The position numbers and the translations under genes are program-made. The notes under the pieces were generated by a model that saw only the letters and a program-made list of their open reading frames with translations, did not search any database and had not been told where the DNA came from. This document shows positions 51,817-60,190 of a stretch of 64,000 bases of DNA, in pieces (within the stretch, counting starts at the first letter, position 1; each line of letters starts with the position of its first letter). The stretch lies in contig NZ_KE124774.1 of the NCBI RefSeq assembly GCF_000188155.2, positions 966,736 through 1,030,735 of the forward strand. The letters run 5' to 3'. Origin of the DNA: Methylocystis sp. ATCC 49242. GTDB lineage: Bacteria; Pseudomonadota; Alphaproteobacteria; Rhizobiales; Beijerinckiaceae.

Positions 51817-52854
51817 TTATTGAGGACGCGGCGTGTCCTTGGTGCGCGCCGGCAGGATCGGATACTGCACCTTGGGCTGGTCGCCGGTCAGCGTGCCGAG
51901 GAAAGCGACGATGGCGCCGGTTTCGTCCGCCGAAAGCGTCTGGCCGAGCTGGTCCTTCGCCATGATCGCCACGGCGTCCTCCAGCGTCCAGGCGCTGCCG
52001 CTGTGGAAATACGGCGCGTGCAATGCAACATTACGCAGCGGCGCGACGCGGAAGACGAAGTCGTCGGCGGCGTTGCCCGTAATTTTCGAACGGCCCTTGT
52101 CGGTCTGCGAGATAACCTCCGGGCCCGGCTTCTGGGCGACGCCGAACGGCTGGTAGCTGTTGCCGCCGACGTTCACGCCGTTGTGGCAACCCGCGCAGCC
52201 CTTGTCCATGAACAGGCGCAGGCCCTTCTTCTCGACCTCGTTCATGGCGCTGTCGTCGCCCTTGAGGAACTTGTCGAATTTGGCGTTGGGGGTCGTCAGC
52301 GTGGCCTCGAAGGCCTCGATGGCGTTGGCCATGTTGTCGAAGCTGACCGGATTCGCGTCATTCGGGAAGGCGGCGCGGAACTCCGCGACATAGGCGGGCA
52401 TGCTGCGCAGCGTCGCCTCGACGGCGGCGGGGGTGTTGTTCATCTCAACGTCCGCCTGCACGGGGCCTTTCGCCTGCGCCTTGAGATCGACGGCGCGGCC
52501 GTCCCAGAACTGCGCGATGTTGAACACGGCGTTAAGCACGGTCGGGGCGCGGCGTCCGCCCTTCGCCCAACCGTGGCCGATCGAGAGCGGCCCCGCGTCG
52601 ACGCCGCCCGTGGCGAGGTTGTGACAGCTGTTGCAGCTGATGACCTGGCTCTTCGAGAGGCGGGGTTCGAAGAAGAGCTTCTTTCCGAGTTCGGCCTTCG
52701 CAGGCGTCAACTCGTTGTTCTTCACGATGGAAGAGACATTGACCGAATCGACGGTCTTGAACACCGCGGTGGCGTCGGCGCGAAGGTCGCCGGCGTGAGC
52801 CATCAGCGGGAAAAGCAGCATCGCGCTCGTTGAGGCGATCCGAAGTCGAGACAT
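51817..52854 (-). CDS. Di-haem cytochrome c peroxidase/MauG-family protein
   Basis: 345 residues. Signal peptide ending MAHA. Two haem-binding motifs: CNSCH in SKSQVISCNSCHNLATGG and CAGCH in DKGCAGCHNGVNVG. Family landmarks are LGKKLFFEPRLSKS, RRAPTVLNAVFNIAQFWDGR and PLRNVALHAPYFHSGSAWTL, with the latter histidine typical of bacterial CcpA peroxidases. It reduces hydrogen peroxide or oxidises a protein in the periplasm. GGGAGTG precedes the ATG. It is divergent from a second family member at 53256. Confidence 0.92.
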   Translation of the reverse strand: MSRLRIASTSAMLLFPLMAHAGDLRADATAVFKTVDSVNVSSIVKNNELTPAKAELGKKLFFEPRLSKSQVISCNSCHNLATGGVDAGPLSIGHGWAKGGRRAPTVLNAVFNIAQFWDGRAVDLKAQAKGPVQADVEMNNTPAAVEATLRSMPAYVAEFRAAFPNDANPVSFDNMANAIEAFEATLTTPNAKFDKFLKGDDSAMNEVEKKGLRLFMDKGCAGCHNGVNVGGNSYQPFGVAQKPGPEVISQTDKGRSKITGNAADDFVFRVAPLRNVALHAPYFHSGSAWTLEDAVAIMAKDQLGQTLSADETGAIVAFLGTLTGDQPKVQYPILPARTKDTPRPQ

Positions 52855-53255
52855 TATGTTTCACTCCCTGGTTTTTTCGTCACGCAAACCCGATCGCCTC
52901 CGGCGGCCGCATGGCGCCTGAAGCTCGATCATCGGCTACCACAACCCCGGGCGCCGAAAAAGCCCTCACGGCGCAGCGCGGGAACGCGCCAGCCCCTTAT
53001 GGAGGAGCTCTTGTTACGGAATGAGTTCGTCCCCGCCATCAGGCGCCGTGGTGAGATTGCGACCGGAAATTGAATTATCCCGCTGGGAGGAGCATGGGCC
53101 GCCGGACCTCGGGCCGGCGCTTCGCTCGTCTCGAGCCTGACAGCATTCGCGCGACGGAAATACGACAAGCGCGAATGGACTCCCCTTTACATACGTCAAC
53201 AAGCGCCAAGTTAACCACGGGTGGTGAAGAGCCGCATCGGGGACGGGAGGAAACG
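52855..53255. other. Divergent promoter region between the two di-haem genes
   Basis: About 400 bases with no convincing gene. It must carry promoters in both directions. No obvious FNR-like TTGAT-N4-ATCAA site or OxyR-like motif was found by eye. Confidence 0.45.
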
Positions 53256-54404
53256 ATGACCATGCGCCTGGATGCAACGGGGATTCGCGTCGAAGCGACG
53301 CTCGCCGCTCTCTTGCTCACATTCCTTCTCGGCGTCTCTGGTTCCGACGCCGAACCTCTGGGTCTGCCCCCTGTCCCGATTCCCGCTGACAATCCCCAGA
53401 CGCCCGAAAAAATCGCATTGGGCGACAAGCTGTTTCACGACGCGCGCTTTTCGATCGACGGAACTGTGAGCTGCGCGACCTGTCACAATGACAAGAAAGC
53501 ATTCACAGACAGGCCGCTGCGCGTGTCGGAGGGTCATCACAAACTCACCGGGACGCGCAATGCGCCGACGGTGATCAATGCCGCCTATTTCACAACGCAG
53601 TTTTGGGATGGCCGCTCACCGTCCCTCGAAGACCAGTCACAACATCCGATGGTCAATCCGGTCGAGATGGGACTGCCTAGCCACGAGCCCGTGCTCAAGA
53701 TCGTGCGCGAGGATCCGGCCTATGTCGAAGCCTTCAGGAAGGCGTTCGGAAAGACCGGAAACGATGTGACGATGGACCACGTGAAAAAGGCCATCGCCAG
53801 TTTCGAGCGCACGGTCATTTCGGGCGACTCGCCCTTCGACAGATGGCGATTCGGCGGCGACGCCAGTGCGATCAGCGATCAGGCGAAACGCGGATTCGAG
53901 GTTTTCGTCGGACAGGGCCGCTGCGTCTCCTGCCATGTGATCGAACAGACGCAGGCGATCTTTACCGACAACCGGTTCCACAACATCGGGGTCGGCATCA
54001 ATCGCATACAGGCGGATGTCCCGAAACTTGCCGCCGAATTTCTGAAGGCCAAGACGGCGGGAGGCGACGTCGACAGGTCCGTGCTCGGCGATCCGAAGAC
54101 GTCGGACCTCGGCCGTTTCGCTGTAACCGACTCCTTCGACGAGATTGGCGGCTTCAAGACCTCGACCCTGCGCAATGTCGCGGTCACTGCGCCTTACATG
54201 CACGACGGTTCCCTCAAGACGCTCAAGGACGTCGTCATACATTACAACAACGGAGGGATGAGCCCCGGCGATCCGCCGACCGTGAACCCCTATCTCTCGG
54301 GCGGCATTCGTCCGCTCAATCTCTCAAATGAGCAGATGGACGATCTCGTCGCCTTCCTGGAGACGTTGACGAGTCCCGCTTATGTCGCCGCCCGGACGAA
54401 ATGA
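53256..54404 (+). CDS. MauG/peroxidase-like di-haem cytochrome
   Basis: 382 residues. Signal peptide with hydrophobic AALLLTFLLGVSGS. Haem sites are CATCH in GTVSCATCHNDKKAFTD and CVSCH in GRCVSCHVIEQTQ. FTDNRFHNIGVGIN and LRNVAVTAPYMHDGSLKTL are typical of the MauG/peroxidase superfamily. GGGAGG precedes the ATG at 53256. It heads a three-gene run: 28 bases to a metallophosphoesterase and then 14 to a small cytochrome c. Whether it is a peroxidase or modifies a partner protein cannot be told. Confidence 0.9.
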   Translation: MTMRLDATGIRVEATLAALLLTFLLGVSGSDAEPLGLPPVPIPADNPQTPEKIALGDKLFHDARFSIDGTVSCATCHNDKKAFTDRPLRVSEGHHKLTGTRNAPTVINAAYFTTQFWDGRSPSLEDQSQHPMVNPVEMGLPSHEPVLKIVREDPAYVEAFRKAFGKTGNDVTMDHVKKAIASFERTVISGDSPFDRWRFGGDASAISDQAKRGFEVFVGQGRCVSCHVIEQTQAIFTDNRFHNIGVGINRIQADVPKLAAEFLKAKTAGGDVDRSVLGDPKTSDLGRFAVTDSFDEIGGFKTSTLRNVAVTAPYMHDGSLKTLKDVVIHYNNGGMSPGDPPTVNPYLSGGIRPLNLSNEQMDDLVAFLETLTSPAYVAARTK

Positions 54405-54432
54405 CGCGACGCAAACCGCGACGGAGGAAACA

Positions 54433-55512
54433 ATGTCGAAACTCATCACCAGGCGAAGCGTCATGGCCGCGGGCGCTGCCGGGCTCGCGGGAACCGTAAC
54501 GACGCTGCCGCTGAGCATGGTTCGGCTTGCCTTCGGCGGAACGCGCGAGGATTTCACCTTCACCTATATTTCCGATTCCCACATCCAGCAGATCAAGGGC
54601 GCGAGTTTCGTGCGCAATTGGGACACGGGCCTCAAGCGTGCGGTCGCCGAAGCCAATCTCATCGTTCCCGAATCCGATTTCGTGATGTTCGGCGGCGATC
54701 TCGCGCAGCTCGGCAAGCGCGAGGAGCTCGACCATGGCGCCGAGATGCTTTCACATCTCAAGAGCAAGCTCCATGCGGTGATGGGTGAGCATGATTATTA
54801 TCTCGACCTCGGCGAATACTGGTCGAAACTCTACGGCCCGCAGTGGTACAGCTTCGATCACAAGGGCGTGCATTTCGTCGTGCTGAACTCGATCCTCACC
54901 ACCGACGAGTGGACATTTCATCGCTGGCCGACCGCCGAGCGGCGCATGCAGGAGATGGCGGGCCTTGACAATCCCAACGGCTCGCCCTTCATGGTCGGCG
55001 AGAAGCAGCGGAAATGGCTGGCGGATGATCTCGCCAAGGTCTCGAAGGACACGCCTCTCATCGTGTTCTCGCACTCGCCGCTACAAAAAATCTACAAAGG
55101 CTGGAACTTCTGGACAGACGACGCCGAGCAGGTGCAGGCGCTGCTGCAACCGTTCAAGAGCGTAAACGTGATCTACGGACATGTGCACCAGATTCAGTAC
55201 AACCAGATCGGCAATATCGCCTTCAACTCGGTGATGGCGACGGCGTGGCCCTGGCCCTACCCCGATTCTTATGCGCAGGCCGGCGCGCAGGTTCCCGTGC
55301 TCACCGTTCCGATGAACCGCGCCGACCCCTTCTTCGAGCGTGATGCGACAGGCTGGCAGCTCATCGACGTCAACTCCGGCCGGATCACAGCGCGTTACCA
55401 GCTTTGGGACAATCAGGAGCGTGTTGTCGGCTTCGACCGAAAGCAGGGAAAGCCGGTGGACAAGGCTTATCAGGAGCCGAGCCGCCGCAAGACGGCGCAA
55501 ACCCACTACTGA
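54433..55512 (+). CDS. Tat-exported calcineurin-like metallophosphoesterase
   Basis: 359 residues. The N-terminus MSKLITRRSVMAAGAAGLAG is a twin-arginine signal. Metallophosphoesterase motifs: TYISDSHIQQ (D-x-H), FVMFGGDLAQLG (GD), VMGEHDYYLD (G-x-H-D rather than GNHD), VFSHSPLQ and YGHVHQIQYN (GHxH). It is a periplasmic, di-metal phosphohydrolase of unknown substrate. GGAGGAAAC lies before the ATG. Being enclosed by haem proteins suggests a shared periplasmic process. Confidence 0.92.
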   Translation: MSKLITRRSVMAAGAAGLAGTVTTLPLSMVRLAFGGTREDFTFTYISDSHIQQIKGASFVRNWDTGLKRAVAEANLIVPESDFVMFGGDLAQLGKREELDHGAEMLSHLKSKLHAVMGEHDYYLDLGEYWSKLYGPQWYSFDHKGVHFVVLNSILTTDEWTFHRWPTAERRMQEMAGLDNPNGSPFMVGEKQRKWLADDLAKVSKDTPLIVFSHSPLQKIYKGWNFWTDDAEQVQALLQPFKSVNVIYGHVHQIQYNQIGNIAFNSVMATAWPWPYPDSYAQAGAQVPVLTVPMNRADPFFERDATGWQLIDVNSGRITARYQLWDNQERVVGFDRKQGKPVDKAYQEPSRRKTAQTHY

Positions 55513-55526
55513 CCGAGGAGAACAAC

Positions 55527-55925
55527 ATGCGTCGTGTTACAATCGCCCTGGCCCTGGGCCTTTCCCTGATCGCGCAATCCGCTCTCGCGGATGAATTCAG
55601 CAAGGCCGACGTCGAGCGCTGGCAAGGCGAATTCGACTCCGTAGCCAAAAAAGGCCGCGAGTTGTGGACGAGCGGCGCGCTGGGGACGAATGGCGTCGCC
55701 TGCGCCCAATGCCATCCCAACGCCGCCAATACGCATCCGGAGACCTATCCGAAATTCCAGAAGCAGCTCGCGAAGGTCGCGCAGCTTTGGGAAATGGTGA
55801 ACTGGTGCATCAAGAATCCGCTGCAGGGCGCGGCGCTTGCGGCCGACGATCCGAAAATGACCGCTCTCTTGTCCTACATCGCTTTCGAGCGGCGCGGCGT
55901 GAAGCTTACCCCCGGCAAACACTAA
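55527..55925 (+). CDS. Small monohaem cytochrome c
   Basis: 132 residues. Signal peptide ending QSALA. One CAQCH motif in NGVACAQCHPNAANTHPET, and an additional cysteine in EMVNWCIKNPLQG that could be a disulfide or ligand. KMTALLSYIAFERRGV is near the C-terminus; a Met there may be the sixth ligand. The pattern of haem followed by HPETYPKFQ recalls cytochromes of the SoxX/TsdA-partner type. GAGGAG precedes the ATG. It is probably the electron partner of the di-haem protein in the same run. Confidence 0.88.
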   Translation: MRRVTIALALGLSLIAQSALADEFSKADVERWQGEFDSVAKKGRELWTSGALGTNGVACAQCHPNAANTHPETYPKFQKQLAKVAQLWEMVNWCIKNPLQGAALAADDPKMTALLSYIAFERRGVKLTPGKH

Positions 55926-56060
55926 ACTTTCTCTCGCCCTGCGGGGTCGGGATCGCCGGCCCGTCCCGGCCCAGCCCAAGCGAAACTGTTGCGCCGGCTG
56001 ACGTTTTGAGCGACCTTTGTCGACTTGAATTGCGAGCCTACAAGTTTTGCCGGGTTATCG

Positions 56061-57158
56061 ATGGACCAGGATCTCGTCGACCGCATCTATGCAAGTTCTT
56101 TTGCGCCAGAGCTCTGGCCGCGGGTCATGGACGAGCTCTCCCGAATGGCGGACGCGCGAGGGGGCGTGCTGTTCGCCGCGAATCCGAAGGCGATCAACTG
56201 GACGTCCTCGGACTGCGTTCGGGAGCACATGGCGGCCTACGCCACGGAGGGGTGGATCGAGCGGGGACGGGACCGGCGCGCCCGGCTGATGCGCCTTCGA
56301 TACGCCGGGTTCATGGTTGAATCCGACATTTATACCCCCCAAGAGCTGGAGACCGACCCGACCTACCAGCAATTCCTGCGTCCGCGCGGCCTCGGCTGGA
56401 CCGTTTCGACGGTGATGTCACTGCCGACGGGCGACGACCTTTTCATCTGCCTGAACCGCGATTTCGACCGCGGCCCGGTGGAGCCGGCCTTCGTCAGACG
56501 CCTCGACGAATTGCGGCCCCACCTCGCGCGCGGGGCGCTGATGTCGGCGCGCATGCAACTGGAGCGCGCCCGCGTCGCCAGCGAGACGCTCGCGCTCATC
56601 GGTCTGCCGGCCCTCGTCATCGGGGAGAAAGGACGAGTTCTCGCCACCAATCATTTGATGGAAGCCCTGACCGAGCATGTGCGCTGGCGTGCGCAGGACG
56701 CGTTCTCGCTACGGGATGACGCGGCCGACCAGTTGCTCGCCGGCGCGATGACGACCCTCCACGACGACCGGAGCGCCCCCACGCGCTCCTTCCCGGTGCG
56801 CGGCGCCGAAGAGCGTGCGCCCATGATCGTCCATGTCGTGCCGATTCGCGGCGCGGCGCGCGACATATTCGTGGGCTGCGCCGCCGTGGTTGTGATGACG
56901 CCCGTCGGAACGCCACAGGCGCCGCCGGTCGAGCTGGTGCAGTCGCTCTTCGACCTGACGCCCGCTGAAGCGCGCGTGGCGCGCAGCCTGGTCGTCGGAA
57001 AATCGCTGGAGGAGATCGCCGCGGACGGCGCCGTCTCGCGCAACACTGTGCGCACCCACATGCGCAACGTAATGGAAAAGACGGGCTGCAACCGTCAGGC
57101 GGAGGTCGTCTCGCTGCTCGGCGGGCTTTCGCCGCTGGGGGCAGGTTTCCCCGCCTGA
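56061..57158 (+). CDS. LuxR-family transcriptional regulator
   Basis: 365 residues. The C-terminal helix-turn-helix is standard LuxR/FixJ type: LTPAEARVARSLVVGKSLEE then SRNTVRTHMRNVMEKTG and NRQAEVVSLL. The N-terminal 200 residues have a PAS/GAF-like pattern (GLGWTVSTVMSLPTGDDLF, LPALVIGEKGRVLATNHLM). No receiver domain is seen, so it senses a ligand directly. It lies 135 bases after the cytochrome gene, in the same direction, and may regulate that set. Confidence 0.88.
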   Translation: MDQDLVDRIYASSFAPELWPRVMDELSRMADARGGVLFAANPKAINWTSSDCVREHMAAYATEGWIERGRDRRARLMRLRYAGFMVESDIYTPQELETDPTYQQFLRPRGLGWTVSTVMSLPTGDDLFICLNRDFDRGPVEPAFVRRLDELRPHLARGALMSARMQLERARVASETLALIGLPALVIGEKGRVLATNHLMEALTEHVRWRAQDAFSLRDDAADQLLAGAMTTLHDDRSAPTRSFPVRGAEERAPMIVHVVPIRGAARDIFVGCAAVVVMTPVGTPQAPPVELVQSLFDLTPAEARVARSLVVGKSLEEIAADGAVSRNTVRTHMRNVMEKTGCNRQAEVVSLLGGLSPLGAGFPA

Positions 57159-57469
57159 CGGTGCCCGTCATAGAAATCCGCCCGCGTCATCCGTTTGGAC
57201 GATGATCAAGAATTACTTTCGTCATAATTCTTCAATCGAACAACGGGCGGCGGACGAAATTTCCGCGGACGCCAAAAGCCCCGGTGTTCGATACAAAACC
57301 GCGTTTTTCAGGCTACCTTTTAATCGTTCTATAGCTTCCAGCACTTTTCTCGATAAATTTTGGGGGGGGGCCTTCGCGAGGCCCCCTTTGCATTTTTATC
57401 TATATGATTTTTCTGACGTTTTTTTTGCATAGCGCCCGCACCCTAAAGACAGGTGCGGGAATAAAATGT
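57159..57469. other. Junction between chromosome backbone and integrase region
   Basis: About 310 bases, AT-rich in parts (TTTTTATCTATATGATTTTTC). It has the terminator at 57366 and a CCCGCACC/GGTGCGGG inverted pair at 57435-57458 next to the integrase stop. No tRNA is present. This is the natural place for an attachment site, but I could not find a second copy by eye. Confidence 0.45.
57366..57397 (+). terminator. Terminator downstream of the LuxR-type gene
   Basis: GGGGGCC/GGCCCCC stem with a seven-base loop followed by TTTGCATTTTT, preceded by a nine-G run. It is 208 bases after the regulator's stop. Confidence 0.75.
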
Positions 57470-58534
57470 TCACCGTTCGGGCTTGGCGAGCTTGGCAATC
57501 GCCTGTCGCGCGAGCCGGGCGCGATCTGCTTCCTTTGTATAGTGCGACGCCATTTGACCACCCGTCCAACCAAATAGCGCCTCTAGCTCCGCGACGGTCG
57601 CGCCAGCATTCGCCGCGCGCGTCGCCGCGACCTTGCGAAGGCCATGCGGCGAAGCGTCGACGCCAGCGGCTCTACAGGCGCAGAGGAACATGGCGCTGAA
57701 TGCGTCGGCGCAAATCGGTCGACCGGACTTCGTCGCGATGAAATTCAGGTCGCCCGTGGGACTCTTGTCGATAATCTCGGCAAGCGCCGGAAGCATTGGC
57801 AGATGCACCGGCGTGTTCGTCTTTTCCGTCCTCAGGCTGATAACGCCGTCTCGGACGTGCTGACGACCGAGCTTCACCACGTCGCCGCGCCTCAGTCCGG
57901 TATACATCAGAATCGCCAGCGCAAGCCTCTCGCGCGTGCCAACAGGCCAACGCGCTTCAAAGCGTTCAATATCCGCCTCAGTCCACGGACGATGACCGTC
58001 TGTTCTTTGTGACAGCATCTTGACGCCTTCGCACGGATTGGTTGCGACATGGTCCGCCTCGAACGCCCAAGCGAATAGCCCGGCCCTCGCCTTCAAGAAA
58101 TGATTTGCAGCCGACGGGGTTGCGCGGCGCCGGTCCCTGCCCTCGACAATCTTGGCGCGCGTGACGGCCGTATAAGCCTTGTCGCCTGCGGCCTCGATAA
58201 CCGCCTGAAATATGCGCTCGCGTCGCTGGCGCGTCTCTAGGGCGAGTTGTGACCAGTGTGAACTCTCGGCGCGGTATTTGTCGATCAGCCAGCGCAATGA
58301 GCCGCTCTTTGCGCCGGCGGGCTTCTTCGGCGCGACCTCCCCGGCCATGGCGGCGTGGTAGGCGCTCCAGAAATCATCACTGCCATATGCGTCAGGAAGA
58401 CGGACGCGCGGCCCCTTCCCTTTCCGGAAATACCAGACGCGACGGCCGTGGCGCGAGATTTCCGAATGCAGATAGGGAGGGCGCGGGCGCGGCATATCGG
58501 CCTCACGGGAAGGATTATCGACGCGGCGAATCAT
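57470..58534 (-). CDS. int: Tyrosine recombinase/integrase
   Basis: 354 residues. Phage-type integrase with the catalytic set: Arg in ILMYTGLRRGDVVKL, H-x-x-R in SPHGLRKVAATRA, and the nucleophile Tyr in GQMASHYTKEADRARL. The N-terminal half is a core-binding domain (SLRWLIDKYRAESSHWSQL). The start at 58534 overlaps the preceding stop (ATGA); a start at 58495 (MPRPRPPYLH) is also reasonable. It marks the left end of an integrated element running towards the window end. Confidence 0.93.
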   Translation of the reverse strand: MIRRVDNPSREADMPRPRPPYLHSEISRHGRRVWYFRKGKGPRVRLPDAYGSDDFWSAYHAAMAGEVAPKKPAGAKSGSLRWLIDKYRAESSHWSQLALETRQRRERIFQAVIEAAGDKAYTAVTRAKIVEGRDRRRATPSAANHFLKARAGLFAWAFEADHVATNPCEGVKMLSQRTDGHRPWTEADIERFEARWPVGTRERLALAILMYTGLRRGDVVKLGRQHVRDGVISLRTEKTNTPVHLPMLPALAEIIDKSPTGDLNFIATKSGRPICADAFSAMFLCACRAAGVDASPHGLRKVAATRAANAGATVAELEALFGWTGGQMASHYTKEADRARLARQAIAKLAKPER

Positions 58535-58728
58535 AGGACAAAATCCGAATCCGCCTCAAGATGGCGCACCGGGTCATTGGCTGGCGACGACGCAGGGCCG
58601 TCATATGGGACGATGCGGATGGTTCCGTCCGGCGCGATCTCGACAGCCATGCGCGCGCCCGTCTGCTCGACGGCGCGGATGGCGCGGGCGATGTCGGCTT
58701 GGGTGCAGCGTGCGGGGTATCGGCTCAC
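58531..58728 (-). CDS. Small integrase-associated protein
   Basis: 65 residues: MSRYPARCTQADIARAIRAV, then MAVEIAPDGTIRIVPYDG. Short proteins with this A-R-x-T-Q-A-D-x-A-R-A start and a V-E-I-x-P-D-G-T-I middle are regularly found just before integrases of Rhizobiales prophages. It may be an excisionase-like or control protein, though no HTH is certain. It overlaps the integrase start. Confidence 0.75.
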   Translation of the reverse strand: MSRYPARCTQADIARAIRAVEQTGARMAVEIAPDGTIRIVPYDGPASSPANDPVRHLEADSDFVL

Positions 58729-58855
58729 ACCGACTCTATAGCGGCGAGCGCACGGCGAATTCGCGATTTAGCGCACAAATTTTAGGCAATGGCCGGGCGC
58801 GACAAAACGCGCGCAAATGGTTAGCGCTTCGATACGGTCAATCATTGTTGCGACG

Positions 58856-59140
58856 TTAGGACTTCGGTTTCGGAACCGACGCCGCGTCGATCTGCGAGCC
58901 GTCGCATTTATCGAACATCTGGATGTCGCCGGCATAGGCCTTGGTCGGCACGCTCGCGGTCGTCTGCGTGACGCCGAACAGGCCGACATGCGTCGTCACC
59001 GGCTTCTCGACGGCGCCGTCGAAGGTCTGCTGGCCGGCGATGGTGAAGCACTTCTTGCCGGTCTGAAGCGTCACTTCGGCCGCCTTGGTGTAGAATTGCG
59101 GCTGCGCCTGGTCGCGGAACGCCAGACCCTCGCCCTTCAC
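58856..59140 (-). CDS. Hypothetical protein of the integrated element, N-terminus uncertain
   Basis: 94 residues if started at the GTG at 59140. The sequence KCFTIAGQQTFDGAVEKPVT and THVGLFGVTQTTASV is protein-like, with two cysteines. The frame continues upstream without a clear start, so this may be a fragment. I do not recognise it. It has an unusual location just before a truncated-looking small frame at 59167. Confidence 0.4.
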   Translation of the reverse strand: MKGEGLAFRDQAQPQFYTKAAEVTLQTGKKCFTIAGQQTFDGAVEKPVTTHVGLFGVTQTTASVPTKAYAGDIQMFDKCDGSQIDAASVPKPKS

Positions 59141-59166
59141 CTCGATATGCGCCGAACTCGGTCCGG

Positions 59167-59289
59167 TCAGCCGAGCCCGAGGCGCTTGCCGTCGCGGTAT
59201 CGCTTGTGCGCGTCGCGCATGATCGCGGCGCGGTCACAATAGGTCGTTGTCGGCTTGTTTATGTGGCGCTCGGGGGAAAAAGGCGGCAC
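59167..59289 (-). CDS. Very short basic peptide of the element
   Basis: 40 codons from a GTG at 59289 to TGA at 59167. It reads PPFSPERHINKPTTTYCDRA followed by MRDAHKRYRDGKRLGLG. The R-D-A-H-K-x-Y-R-x-G motif looks like the end of small phage or Rhizobiales proteins that I have seen before, so it may be the remnant of a longer gene. There is no convincing ribosome site. Confidence 0.35.
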   Translation of the reverse strand: MPPFSPERHINKPTTTYCDRAAIMRDAHKRYRDGKRLGLG

Positions 59290-59316
59290 CGCAATATTAA
59301 CTTGTGCGCGGACGAT

Positions 59317-59502
59317 TTAAATATCGTCCAGCACCTTCAACATTTCATCAAGTTCGCGGTCGCGTTCGTCTTTGGCCGCAGCATCAAGTTCTGCAACACG
59401 CGCCTTCAGCCGTTTATTTTCGGCCTCCAAATCTCTTATTTTGGACCGATATTCGTTAAAAAGCGACAAGACCTTTGCTTTATCAAGCGGACGTTCGCTC
59501 AC
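59317..59502 (-). CDS. Short coiled-coil protein
   Basis: 61 residues from a GTG at 59502 with GGAGGGAAGC immediately upstream. Heptad-like helix: VLSLFNEYRSKIRDLEAENK, RLKARVAELDAAAKDERDRE. It overlaps the end of the upstream gene's Shine-Dalgarno region, so it is in an operon with 59516-60190. A decayed copy of the same helix is visible at 63277-63462. Function unknown; possibly a dimerisation subunit. Confidence 0.68.
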   Translation of the reverse strand: MSERPLDKAKVLSLFNEYRSKIRDLEAENKRLKARVAELDAAAKDERDRELDEMLKVLDDI

Positions 59503-59515
59503 GCTTCCCTCCTTT

Positions 59516-60190
59516 TCAGTTTTCAAATCCGGGCGTTTCGGCGAGCGCCGCCTCGATGCGCTCGATGTCTGCCTGAGTAAGATCGGCGTGAACGACAGGC
59601 GCCAGCGGCCCGCCGACGGCTTCAAGCCGATGAAGTAATTCAAGTCGCCGACGCGCCACCATGCGCGTCGCGCCCTGCCCTAGCGCCTCCGCATATTCGG
59701 AAAGCGTCGGCTCGCGACCGAGGTGCTCACGGGCGTTGAGAAGCTCGGCGTATGAAGCGACAACGTCGGCGAGCCGGTTCTTGATTGCTCGCTCGCGCGC
59801 GCCGGTCGAGTTGCGCGCGACCCACGCCGACAGACGCCGCTCGATTTCGACAAGAAGCGCCTCGCCCTGATTCGGACCTACAGGGAGCTTCGGGGCCGGT
59901 AGCGCTTCGGCCTTCTTGCGCTGGCGATAACGTCGCTGGCGCAGCACATTTTTGGCGCGATTCAGGTCGAAACCATCGGCCGGCGTTTCGATTAATTCGG
60001 CGTCGTGGCGGCGCGCCGAAGCGTGACGGGACGGATTCGCCGTAAGCTCAGCCTTGAGTGCTTCAACCTTCCGCGCGTGTATGGCGGCGTCACGCGCCTT
60101 CTGCAAAGCCCTGCGTCGTTCCGCGTCTTTCTGGAGTCCCGCTTCGATCCGGTCGCGAGACCGCTGAATCATCTCTTTTGTGAGGCTCAT
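59516..60190 (-). CDS. Charged helical protein of the integrated element
   Basis: 224 residues, very rich in Arg, Ala and Glu, mostly helical. It starts MSLTKEMIQRSRDRIEAGLQ; a basic stretch (VLRQRRYRQRKKAEALPAP) is at about 85-105. The C-terminal part has ADLTQADIERIEAALAETPG. The region LGREPTLSEYAEALGQGATR looks like a helix-turn-helix. It may be a DNA-binding regulator or initiator of the element. Repeats upstream at 60207-60502 could be its binding sites. Confidence 0.65.
   Translation of the reverse strand: MSLTKEMIQRSRDRIEAGLQKDAERRRALQKARDAAIHARKVEALKAELTANPSRHASARRHDAELIETPADGFDLNRAKNVLRQRRYRQRKKAEALPAPKLPVGPNQGEALLVEIERRLSAWVARNSTGARERAIKNRLADVVASYAELLNAREHLGREPTLSEYAEALGQGATRMVARRRLELLHRLEAVGGPLAPVVHADLTQADIERIEAALAETPGFEN

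Noticed and set aside
53256-54404. Assignment as MbnH (methanobactin-locus di-haem protein)
   Set aside because: No MbnP-like partner and no methanobactin genes lie nearby; the neighbours are a phosphoesterase and a cytochrome.
57159-57469. tRNA gene as integration target
   Set aside because: No cloverleaf or GGTTCRANYCC T-arm was found near the integrase.
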